Shown: one piece after another, positions 55,561 to 64,000 of the stretch
How positions within the stretch are numbered: position 1 is the stretch's first letter
Layout of the letters: every line of letters begins with the position of its first letter
DNA from: Actinomycetospora sp. NBRC 106378
GTDB taxonomy: Bacteria; Actinomycetota; Actinomycetes; Mycobacteriales; Pseudonocardiaceae
Direction of reading: 5' to 3'
Assembly: GCF_030269685.1 (NCBI RefSeq)
Contig: NZ_BSTT01000007.1
Span: 220,239 to 284,238 of the forward strand
DNA length: 64,000 nucleotides
The notes under the pieces: generated by a model
What the model was told of the DNA's origin: nothing
The model's input: only the letters and a program-made list of their open reading frames with translations
The model's database searches: none
Position numbers and translations under genes: made by a program

Positions 55561-55597
55561 GCGCGGCCCCCGGTCCGTCCCGGGCCGGGGGCCGCGC
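55561..55597. terminator. Hairpin 2 between the SDR-like and kdpE genes
   Basis: Perfect 13-base arms GCGCGGCCCCCGG and CCGGGGGCCGCGC with an 11-base loop. It lies 11 bases past the kdpE stop on the opposite strand. Together with hairpin 1 it should terminate both convergent units. Confidence 0.65.
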
Positions 55598-55608
55598 ACC
55601 TCCCGGTC

Positions 55609-56298
55609 TCAGCCGGTCGGCTCGAACCGGTAGCCGCGTCCGGGCTCGGTGATGAGGTAGCGCGGCCGTGAGGGCTCGGGCTCGAGCTTGCGGCGCAGGT
55701 GCCCGAGGTAGACGCGCAGGTAGTGCCCCTCGGTGCCGTACTGCGGGCCCCACACCTCCTGGAGCAGCTGCTGCTGGGTGACGAGCCTCCCCGGGTGCCG
55801 CACCAGGTGTTCCAGGACGCCCCACTCGGTGGGTGAGAGGTGCACCTCGGTGCCGCCCCGCACCACCTTCTTCGCGACGAGGTCGACCTCGAAGTCGGGG
55901 GTGGTGACCCGGGGCTCCCCCTCCCCCGGCACCGTCGCCGCCCGCCGGACCGCGGCCCGGATGCGGGCCAGCAGCTCCGGCATCCCGAACGGCTTGGTCA
56001 CGTAGTCGTCGGCGCCGCCGTCGAGCGCGGCCACCTTGTCGCCCGCGTCGGTGCGGGCGGACAGCACGATGACCGGCATCGCGCTCCACCCGCGGATGCC
56101 CTCGAGCACCTCCAGCCCGGGGATGTCGGGCAGGCCCAGGTCGAGCACCACGACGTCGGGGGCCGGCCGGTCGGCGGCCGCGCGCAGCGCTCCCGCCCCG
56201 GTGGACACCGGCACGACCGTGTGGCCGTGGGCGGTGAGGTTGATCCGCAGCGTGCGCAGCAGGTGGGGGTCGTCGTCGACGACGAGCACCCGGCTCAC
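55609..56298 (-). CDS. kdpE: Response regulator KdpE
   Basis: A 229-residue OmpR/PhoB-type regulator. The receiver domain has RVLVVDDDPHLLRTL, the phosphorylated Asp in VVLDLGLPDIPG near residue 52, and Lys in YVTKPFGMPELLARI. The winged helix at the C-terminus has LSPTEWGVLEHLVRHPGRLV and HYLRVYLGHLRRKLE, typical of KdpE. It activates kdp transcription when phosphorylated by KdpD. GTG at 56298 overlaps the kdpD stop by 4 bases. It is the last gene of the operon. Confidence 0.92.
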   Translation of the reverse strand: MSRVLVVDDDPHLLRTLRINLTAHGHTVVPVSTGAGALRAAADRPAPDVVVLDLGLPDIPGLEVLEGIRGWSAMPVIVLSARTDAGDKVAALDGGADDYVTKPFGMPELLARIRAAVRRAATVPGEGEPRVTTPDFEVDLVAKKVVRGGTEVHLSPTEWGVLEHLVRHPGRLVTQQQLLQEVWGPQYGTEGHYLRVYLGHLRRKLEPEPSRPRYLITEPGRGYRFEPTG

Positions 56299-58958
56299 GA
56301 CGCCGCCCCGGCCACGACGGGCCGCACCGACCGGACCGGCTGCGCGCGCGGCAGCGACAGCACCATCGTCAGCCCACCCCCCGGGGTCTCCTCCGGTTCC
56401 AGCGTGCCGCCCATGGCGCGGGCGAAGCCCCGGGCGACGTGCAGGCCGAGCCCCAGCCCGCCGGGCGCCCCGTTGGAGTCGTGGTCGCCGAGGTGCTGGA
56501 ACGCGGTGAACAGCTCGGCGTCGCGGGCGACGCCGGGCCCGCGGTCGACCACCCGCAGCTCCACCCGGTCGGCGTGCGCGCTGGTCCGCAACGACACCGG
56601 CCCGTCGCCGCCGTGGCGCACCGCGTTGTCCACCAGGTTCGCGACGATGCGCTCCGCCAGCCCCGGGTCGGCCACCACCTCGTCGGACTCGCCGGGCGCC
56701 GACGGAGCGATCTCGACGCGTCCCCGCACCTCCGCGGTCGGCAGCGCGGCCACCGCGGCGTCGACGATCTCCGCCACCGCCACCGTCGAGCGGTGCGGGG
56801 TGACCGCTCCGGTGGCCAGCCGCGAGGAGTCGAGCAGGTTGTCGACGAGGGCGACCAGCCGGTCGCCGGACTCCTCGACGGTGGCGAGCAGCTCCGCGCG
56901 GTCGCCCGGGTCGAGCGGCAGGTCGGGATCGCGGAGGCTGGACACGGCCGCCTTGATGGCCGACAGCGGCGTGCGCAGGTCGTGCCCGACCGCCGAGAGC
57001 AGCGCGGTGCGCAGCCCGGACGCCTCCGCCCGGCGCGCGGCGTCGACCGCCTCCGCGCTGATCCGCCGGTTGCGCAGCGCGAGCAGGGCGGGTCCGGCGA
57101 CCGCGGCGAACAGCCGGTTCTCCGCCGCCGTGAGCGTGCGCCCGTGACCGACGAGGTGCGACCCCTCGTCGATCTCCACGTCCGCGTCCGCCTCCGCCGG
57201 GTCGCGCGCGAGGTCCGTCGTCCCGGCGCTCTCCGCGGGGACCTGCGCGGTGACCGTCCACGAGGACTTCGCGCCGCGCTCCAGGACGGCGACCGCACTG
57301 AACCCGAACGCCTCGCGCACGCGGTCGAGCAGGCGCGGCAGCGGGTCGGACCGGGAGATCACCACGCGGGCGAACGAGGCCAGCAGGGTCGCCTCGGCCC
57401 GCGCCTGCGCCGCCTGGGCCGCGCGCCGGTCGGCCCGGTCGACCACGGCCGCGACGAGCACCGCGATGAGCAGCATCGTCGTGACCGCGACGAGGTCCTC
57501 GAAGCGCCCGACGGTGAAGCTGTACAGCGGCGGGGTGAAGAAGTAGTTGAGCAGCGCCCCGCCGAACAGCGCGGCCACCACGGCCGGCACGAGCCCGCCG
57601 ATGATCGCGGTGAGCACGGTCGCGAGGAAGAAGGCGACCGTGTCCGTGGACAGGCCGACGGCCGGGAACAGCCACCCGAAGCACGTTGCGAGGACCGGCA
57701 GCACGATCGCGGCCGGCCAGCCCCGCACCGCCCGCCGGCCCCGCAGCAGCCGCCCGAGCCGCGGCCACCAGCCGCCGTCGGTGGCCTCCCGCCCGTCGTC
57801 GTCGCGTTCGACGTGGGAGACGAGGTGGACGTCGATGGACCCGGAGGCCGCGACCGCCCGCGACCCGATCCCGGGGTCGAGCAGGCGCGCGAGCCGGGAA
57901 CGTCGCGAGGTGCCGAGGACGAGCTGGGTCGCGTTCGCCCCGCGCGCGAAGTCGAGCAGCGCGGAGGCGACGTCGTCGCCGACCACGGTGTGGAACGAGG
58001 CCCCGACCTCCTTCGCCAGGCGGCGCAGGTCGCGGCCGGAGCCCCGCCCGGTGTCGCGCGTGGCCACGCCGTCGCCGCGCAGCACCTGCACGCAGAGCAG
58101 GTCGGCCGCGCCGGCGCGCCGGGCGATGCGCGCCGCCCGGCGCAGCACCGTGAGGCTCTCGGGCCCGCCGGTGACGGCGACGACCACCCGCTCGCGGGCC
58201 TCCCACACCTCGTCGATCTGTTCGTCGGCGCGGTAGCGGCGCAGCGCCACGTCCACCTGGTCGGCCACCCAGAGCAGCGCGAGCTCCCGCAGCGCGATGA
58301 GGTTGCCGGTGCGGAAGTAGTGCGCGAGCGAGGCGTCGATCCGCTCGGCCGGGTAGACGTTGCCGTGCGCGAGACGCCGCCGCAGCGCCTCGGGCGTGAT
58401 GTCGACCAGCTCGACCTGTTCGGCCGCGCGGACCACCTCGTCGGGCACGGTCTCCTGCTGGCGCGTGCCGGTGATCCGCTCCACGACGTCGTGCAGGGAC
58501 TCGAGATGCTGCACGTTGACCGTCGAGATCACGTCGATCCCCGCGGCCAGGATCTCCTCGACGTCCTCGTAACGCCGGGCGTGCCGGCTGCCGGGCGCAT
58601 TGGTGTGCGCCAGCTCGTCGACCACCACCACCTCGGGGGCCCGGGCCAGGACGGCCTCGACGTCGAGCTCGGAGAGCGCGGTGCCGCGGTGGGTGAGGGT
58701 GCGTCGGGGCAGGACCTCCAGCCCGTCGAGGAGGTCGGCCGTGCGCGCCCGCCCGTGCGTCTCGACGAGGCCCACGACGACGTCGGTCCCCCGGTCGCGT
58801 CGCCGCCGCGCCTCGTTCAGGGCGGCGTAGGTCTTGCCGACGCCGGGCGCGGCGCCGAGATGGATCCGCAGCTCGCCGCGCGCGGGGTCGCTGCGTACCG
58901 ACTCCCGGCCCGCGGGCCGGGAGTCGTAGCGCTGCGACGTGTCCTCCACGTCGTCCAT
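56295..58958 (-). CDS. kdpD: Sensor histidine kinase KdpD
   Basis: An 887-residue sensor. The N-terminal KdpD domain has LGAAPGVGKTYAALNEARR (Walker A-like) and VVVDELAHTNAPGSRH. It is followed by a universal-stress-like domain (VVVAVTGGPESLTVLRRAAR, VLGTSRRSRLARLL), four helices (DUF4118), a GAF-like region, the phosphorylated His in AVGHDLRTPLSAIKAA, and the ATP-binding NLVDNAVRHGGDGP with GGLGLGLHVARGF. It senses potassium limitation or osmotic signals and controls KdpE. Start ATG is at 58958, 27 bases after kdpC. Confidence 0.92.
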   Translation of the reverse strand: MDDVEDTSQRYDSRPAGRESVRSDPARGELRIHLGAAPGVGKTYAALNEARRRRDRGTDVVVGLVETHGRARTADLLDGLEVLPRRTLTHRGTALSELDVEAVLARAPEVVVVDELAHTNAPGSRHARRYEDVEEILAAGIDVISTVNVQHLESLHDVVERITGTRQQETVPDEVVRAAEQVELVDITPEALRRRLAHGNVYPAERIDASLAHYFRTGNLIALRELALLWVADQVDVALRRYRADEQIDEVWEARERVVVAVTGGPESLTVLRRAARIARRAGAADLLCVQVLRGDGVATRDTGRGSGRDLRRLAKEVGASFHTVVGDDVASALLDFARGANATQLVLGTSRRSRLARLLDPGIGSRAVAASGSIDVHLVSHVERDDDGREATDGGWWPRLGRLLRGRRAVRGWPAAIVLPVLATCFGWLFPAVGLSTDTVAFFLATVLTAIIGGLVPAVVAALFGGALLNYFFTPPLYSFTVGRFEDLVAVTTMLLIAVLVAAVVDRADRRAAQAAQARAEATLLASFARVVISRSDPLPRLLDRVREAFGFSAVAVLERGAKSSWTVTAQVPAESAGTTDLARDPAEADADVEIDEGSHLVGHGRTLTAAENRLFAAVAGPALLALRNRRISAEAVDAARRAEASGLRTALLSAVGHDLRTPLSAIKAAVSSLRDPDLPLDPGDRAELLATVEESGDRLVALVDNLLDSSRLATGAVTPHRSTVAVAEIVDAAVAALPTAEVRGRVEIAPSAPGESDEVVADPGLAERIVANLVDNAVRHGGDGPVSLRTSAHADRVELRVVDRGPGVARDAELFTAFQHLGDHDSNGAPGGLGLGLHVARGFARAMGGTLEPEETPGGGLTMVLSLPRAQPVRSVRPVVAGAAS

Positions 58959-58985
58959 TGTGACGCGACCCCCCGACGACCTCGG

Positions 58986-59666
58986 CTACCGAAGCCCCGG
59001 ACGGGCGACGAGGAGCGCGGCGTTGAGCTCCGAGGTGTTCACGGTCGGCTCGCCGAGCACCCCGAGGACACGGCCGTCCGTGGCCTCCGCGACGAGCGCC
59101 CGCACCTGCGCCTCGGGCAGCCCGGTCACCCGGGCCACCCGGGGGACCTGCAGCGCCGCGTAGTCCGGGCTGATGTCCGGGTCGACGCCCGAGGCGGACG
59201 CGGTGACGGCGTCGTCGGGCACCGCCGCGGGGGCCACACCCTCCCGGCCCGCGATGACCGACCGGCGCTCCGCGACCGCCTGCGCCAGCTTGTCCGCCGT
59301 GGTCGCGAGGTTCGACCCGCCGGAGGTCGACGGGTCGGCCGGGCCGAGGCCCGCCGTCGCCGTCTCCGGGGCGGAGGCCGACGGCCGCAGGTGGAACCAG
59401 GGGTCGGCCCCCGGGTTCGCGGGCACCGGGTCGATCCCGATGAGCGACGAGGACCCGGACGCCGACACCGAGCCCTCGGCATGACCGGACAGACCCGGGA
59501 CGCGGCTGATCCCCCAGACGACGGCGGGGTAGACGAGCCCGAGCACGACGGTGGCGACGAGCACGAGCCGCAGGGCCGGTCCGAGCTGGCGCACCAGGCT
59601 CCGCAGGACCGGCGTCCGGGTCGCCTCCTCGGTCGGCTCGGGCGCGTTCTCGATGGTGGTGGTCAC
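58986..59666 (-). CDS. kdpC: Potassium-transporting ATPase subunit KdpC
   Basis: A 226-residue subunit. One N-terminal helix (LRLVLVATVVLGLVYPAVVW) is followed by GSVSASGSSSLIGIDPVPAN, WFHLRPSAS, GGSNLATTADKLAQAV, and DAVTASASGVDPDISPDYAA with RVARVTGLPEAQVRALVAEA. These are the standard KdpC landmarks. KdpC stabilises the KdpAB complex. The GTG start at 59666 is 4 bases after the kdpB stop. Confidence 0.92.
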   Translation of the reverse strand: MTTTIENAPEPTEEATRTPVLRSLVRQLGPALRLVLVATVVLGLVYPAVVWGISRVPGLSGHAEGSVSASGSSSLIGIDPVPANPGADPWFHLRPSASAPETATAGLGPADPSTSGGSNLATTADKLAQAVAERRSVIAGREGVAPAAVPDDAVTASASGVDPDISPDYAALQVPRVARVTGLPEAQVRALVAEATDGRVLGVLGEPTVNTSELNAALLVARPGLR

Positions 59667-59670
59667 GTGG

Positions 59671-61778
<2,108 letters not shown>

Positions 61779-61782
<4 letters not shown>

Positions 61783-63470
61783 GGGAGCGCTCCGATCTGG
61801 GCGGTCGCCACGAGGCCCTCGGCGATGGGGCTGAGGGCGAGGGCGGGCAGGAAGGTGATGGCGCTGACCAGCACCACGGTCGCGGTGACGAGCCCCGCGA
61901 ACAGCGGCGTCCCGGTACGCAGCGTCCCGGCGGAGGCCTCCCGGCGCGGCTGCGCGGAGAGCAGACCGGCCAGGGCGAGCACGGCGAGGATCGGCAGGAA
62001 GCGGCCGAGCAGCATCGCCGCGGCGAGCGCGATCTGGAAGAACGGCGAGGTGACGGTGAGGCCGCCGAACGCCGAGCCGTTGTTGTTGGCCGCGGAGGCG
62101 AACGCGTAGAACACCTCGGACAGCCCGTGCGGGCCGGAGTTCGTCAGCGCGTCGGAGGTCCCGGGCAGGACCACCGCGGCGCCGGTACCGAGCAGGACCA
62201 GCGCCGGCATCACGAGCACGACGATCGCCGCGCAGGTGACCTCCCGGCGTCCGAGCGACTTTCCGAGCAGCTCCGGGGTCCGGCCGACCATGAGGCCCGC
62301 GAGGAACACGGCGATGATCGCGATGACGAGGATCGAGTAGAGCCCGGTCCCGACGCCGCCGGGGCTGAGCTCCCCGAAGAGCATGTTGAGCAGCGTCCCG
62401 CCGCCGCCGAAGGCGGTGTAGGAGTCGTGCAGCGAGTTCACCGCCCCGGTCGAGGTGCCGGTCGTGGAGTCGGCGAAGAGGGCCGACGACGGGATCCCGA
62501 AGCGGGTCTCCTTGCCCTCCATCCCGCCGCCGGTCACGGCGGGGGCGTGCGCCTCGGCGGCCCAGATGACGGCGAGCATGCCGCCCCACAGGATCGTCAT
62601 GACGGCGAGGAGCGAGACGCCCTGGCGCAGGTCACCGACCATGCGGCCGAAGGTCCGCGTGAGCGCCACCGGGATGAGGAGCATCGCGAGGATCTCGAGG
62701 AGGTTCGTGCCGCCGTTCGGGTTCTCGAACGGGTGCGCGGAGTTGGCGTTGAGGATGCCGCCGCCGTTGGTGCCCAGTTCCTTGATCGCCTCCTGCGAGG
62801 CGACCGGGCCGATCGCGGCCGCGTGGGTGGAGCCGTCGGCCGCGGTCAGCGTGATCCCGGTGCGCAGGCTCATCACCACGCCGCACGCGACGAGCACGAC
62901 CGCGAGGACGGTCGCCATCGGCAGCAGGACGCGGACCGTGCCGCGCACGATGTCGACCCACGCGTTGCCGATACGTCCGCTGCGGGAGCGGACGAAGCCG
63001 CGCACCAGGGCGACGGCCACGGCCATACCGACGGCGGCGGACAGGAAGTTCTGCACCGCCAGCGCGACGGCGTTGGAGACGTGGCTCATCGTCGACTCGG
63101 GGACGTAGGACTGCCAGTTCGTGTTGGTGACGAACGAGATCGCGGTGTTGAACGCGACGGACGGGTCGACCGCGCCCTTGGCGTCGCCGCCCGCCGTCGC
63201 GTCGAGCGGCAGGAACCCCTGCACCCGCTGGATCACGTACACGAGGAGCACACCGACGAAGGAGAACGCGAGGATCGCCAGCGCGTAGGTGCTCGCGCGC
63301 TGGTCGGAGTCGGGGTCGACGCGCCCGATCCGGTAGATCGCCCGCTCGACGCGCCAGTGCCCCTCCGCGGTGTAGACGCGCGCCATCCAGTCGCCGAGGG
63401 GGCGCCAGGCGGCCGCGAGGAGCACCAGGAGGACGAGCAGTTGCAGCAACCCGGCCGCGGTGTCCGACAT
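61779..63470 (-). CDS. kdpA: Potassium-transporting ATPase potassium-binding subunit KdpA
   Basis: A 563-residue channel-like subunit with about ten helices. The four selectivity-filter regions are visible: [46 protein letters not shown] and [13 protein letters not shown]. The start is ATG at 63470, whose first base is the last base of the kdpF stop (TGATG). An extension to a GTG at 63479 would lie inside kdpF and is not preferred. Confidence 0.92.
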
Positions 63471-63577
63471 CAGAACCACTCGGGGCGCAGCAGGGACACG
63501 ACGAGGTACAGCAGCAGGGCGAGCGCGACGATCCCGCCGACGACGTCGCCGGCGGTGCCGCTCAGGAGGCCGCTCAC
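63470..63577 (-). CDS. kdpF: KdpF small membrane subunit
   Basis: A 35-residue peptide (VSGLLSGTAGDVVGGIVALA, then LLLYLVVSLLRPEWF) with one membrane helix and the C-terminal LLRPEWF that is typical of KdpF. KdpF stabilises the Kdp complex. It starts with GTG at 63577, overlapping the stop of a second tiny gene by 4 bases, and overlaps kdpA by 1 base. Confidence 0.85.
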   Translation of the reverse strand: MSGLLSGTAGDVVGGIVALALLLYLVVSLLRPEWF

Positions 63578-63657
63578 AACCGCTCCAGCCCGCGCGCCGC
63601 GAGCACCAGGATCGCGAACAGCACGATCACCAGGCCCACGTAGAGGAGATCCGCCAC
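63574..63657 (-). CDS. 27-residue membrane peptide at the head of the kdp operon
   Basis: GTG at 63657 opens a 27-residue peptide: VADLLYVGLVIVLFAILVLA followed by ARGLERL. It is a single hydrophobic helix with a short basic tail. Its TGA overlaps the kdpF GTG by 4 bases, so it is placed as a coupled gene. It could be an extra Kdp-associated microprotein or a leader for kdpF translation. The ribosome site is weak, which lowers confidence. Confidence 0.6.
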   Translation of the reverse strand: MADLLYVGLVIVLFAILVLAARGLERL

Positions 63658-63748
63658 GTCCGCCGTCCGTTCCGTGTCCGGGCGGCCCTCATCGGGTGGG
63701 CCGCCGTGCGGACGCCACCCTGCGTCGGTGGCCCGGCGGTGAACCGGA

Positions 63749-63790
63749 CGTTGACGCGCCGTTGACGCGCTGCCCGGTGCTCTTGACGGC
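63749..63790. promoter_or_regulatory. Tandem repeats upstream of the kdp operon, candidate KdpE site
   Basis: CGTTGACGCGC occurs twice head to tail at 63749-63759 and 63760-63770, an 11-base period. A third TTGACG at 63783 follows 21 bases later. OmpR-family regulators bind direct repeats of about 11 bases, so this fits KdpE. It lies 92 bases upstream of the first operon gene. I saw no c-di-AMP (ydaO-type) riboswitch in the leader. Confidence 0.5.
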
Positions 63791-63881
63791 CCGCGCACAC
63801 GCGCTGTGACCTGCCCGACGCCGGGGCGGGTCACCTCCCCTGCGCGAGGTTCACGTCAGGCACGCCCGAAGGCCCTTGGGC

Positions 63882-64000
63882 TCAGGGGGTCGACGCAACA
63901 CCTGTGGCTTGTGGGTCGGACAGTAGCTGGGTCATGGCTCGGGCTGGTGATCGCCAGCCGAGGGTCTTGCGGGGTCGGCCGTTGAGTTCGGCCGCGACCG
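63882..64000 (-). mobile_element. 3' end of an IS30-family transposase gene (cut by window edge)
   Basis: The minus-strand frame entering from the right edge reads VAAELNGRPRKTLGWRSPAR, then AMTQLLSDPQATGVAST before TGA at 63882-63884. LN-x-RPRKTLGW-x-(S/T)PA is the conserved C-terminal motif of IS30-type DDE transposases. The catalytic part and the second inverted repeat lie outside the window, so completeness cannot be judged. The element lies upstream of the kdp operon. Confidence 0.8.

Noticed and set aside
63658..63881. c-di-AMP (ydaO-type) riboswitch in front of kdp
   Set aside because: I looked for the conserved core and paired stems and saw only the TTGACG repeats and unrelated GC-rich hairpins.

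Overview
The window is very GC-rich (roughly three bases in four are G or C), densely coded, and rich in GTG starts and 1-8 base gene overlaps. This is typical of an actinomycete. The gene set (CtpC with a PacL/DUF1490 partner, an RGCVC small protein, a FolP2-type DHPS, DUF5994, a PknB-like kinase with a DUF4232 domain) points to Pseudonocardiales or relatives such as Pseudonocardia or Actinomycetospora. That placement is inferred from gene content; there is no rRNA or tRNA in the window to confirm it.

Region by region. 1-6.6 kb: mixed housekeeping and stress genes (DUF3293, dienelactone hydrolase, Nudix, DoxX, two tandem GAF-GGDEF proteins, a YjaB-like acetyltransferase, a TipA-like MerR regulator). 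6.6-13.8 kb: a tightly overlapping leftward operon of cytosine-deaminase-like amidohydrolase, ABC ATPase, permease, substrate-binding lipoprotein, FAD oxidase and creatininase-family hydrolase, opposite an XRE-cupin regulator and a PNPOx-fold protein. It looks like an uptake and degradation system for a nitrogen-containing small molecule, probably a cyclic amide or amidine. 13.8-22.5 kb: an amidohydrolase homologue lacking expected metal ligands, an MDR oxidoreductase, an aldehyde dehydrogenase, a RibB-like protein with an altered catalytic loop, an FMN reductase, GntR and AraC regulators, and a RutA/SfnG-like flavin monooxygenase. A clear pair of direct repeats with 21-base period lies in front of the monooxygenase. 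22.5-31.9 kb: DUF885 peptidase-like protein, a stand-alone E1/transketolase-like enzyme, a Tat-exported molybdenum hydroxylase with its 2Fe-2S subunit and a small secreted protein, and PoxB.

32-48 kb: membrane and metal functions. There are two separate copies of a permease plus TIGR03943 module, a STAS protein, a Ser/Thr kinase, PacL-CtpC with a YibE/F protein, an MFS exporter, SelO, a methyltransferase and several small proteins. 48-55.5 kb: RibD-C-like reductase with FolP2; a cyclase with a ThDP enzyme, an alcohol dehydrogenase and an NCS1 transporter, which may form a second small catabolic locus; and an SDR-like protein without a catalytic centre. 55.6-63.7 kb: a complete leftward potassium operon (27-residue membrane peptide, kdpF, kdpA, kdpB, kdpC, kdpD, kdpE). 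The window ends in the 3' end of an IS30-type transposase.

A striking non-coding theme is dispersed palindromic elements. One family (four copies) starts next to the stop codons of genes, usually convergent ones, and supplies the last codons of some of them. A second family (three copies) includes one inserted in frame in the kinase gene. Other sequence-level signals are paired operator-like repeats in front of the GntR, AraC-controlled, pacL-ctpC and kdp transcription units.
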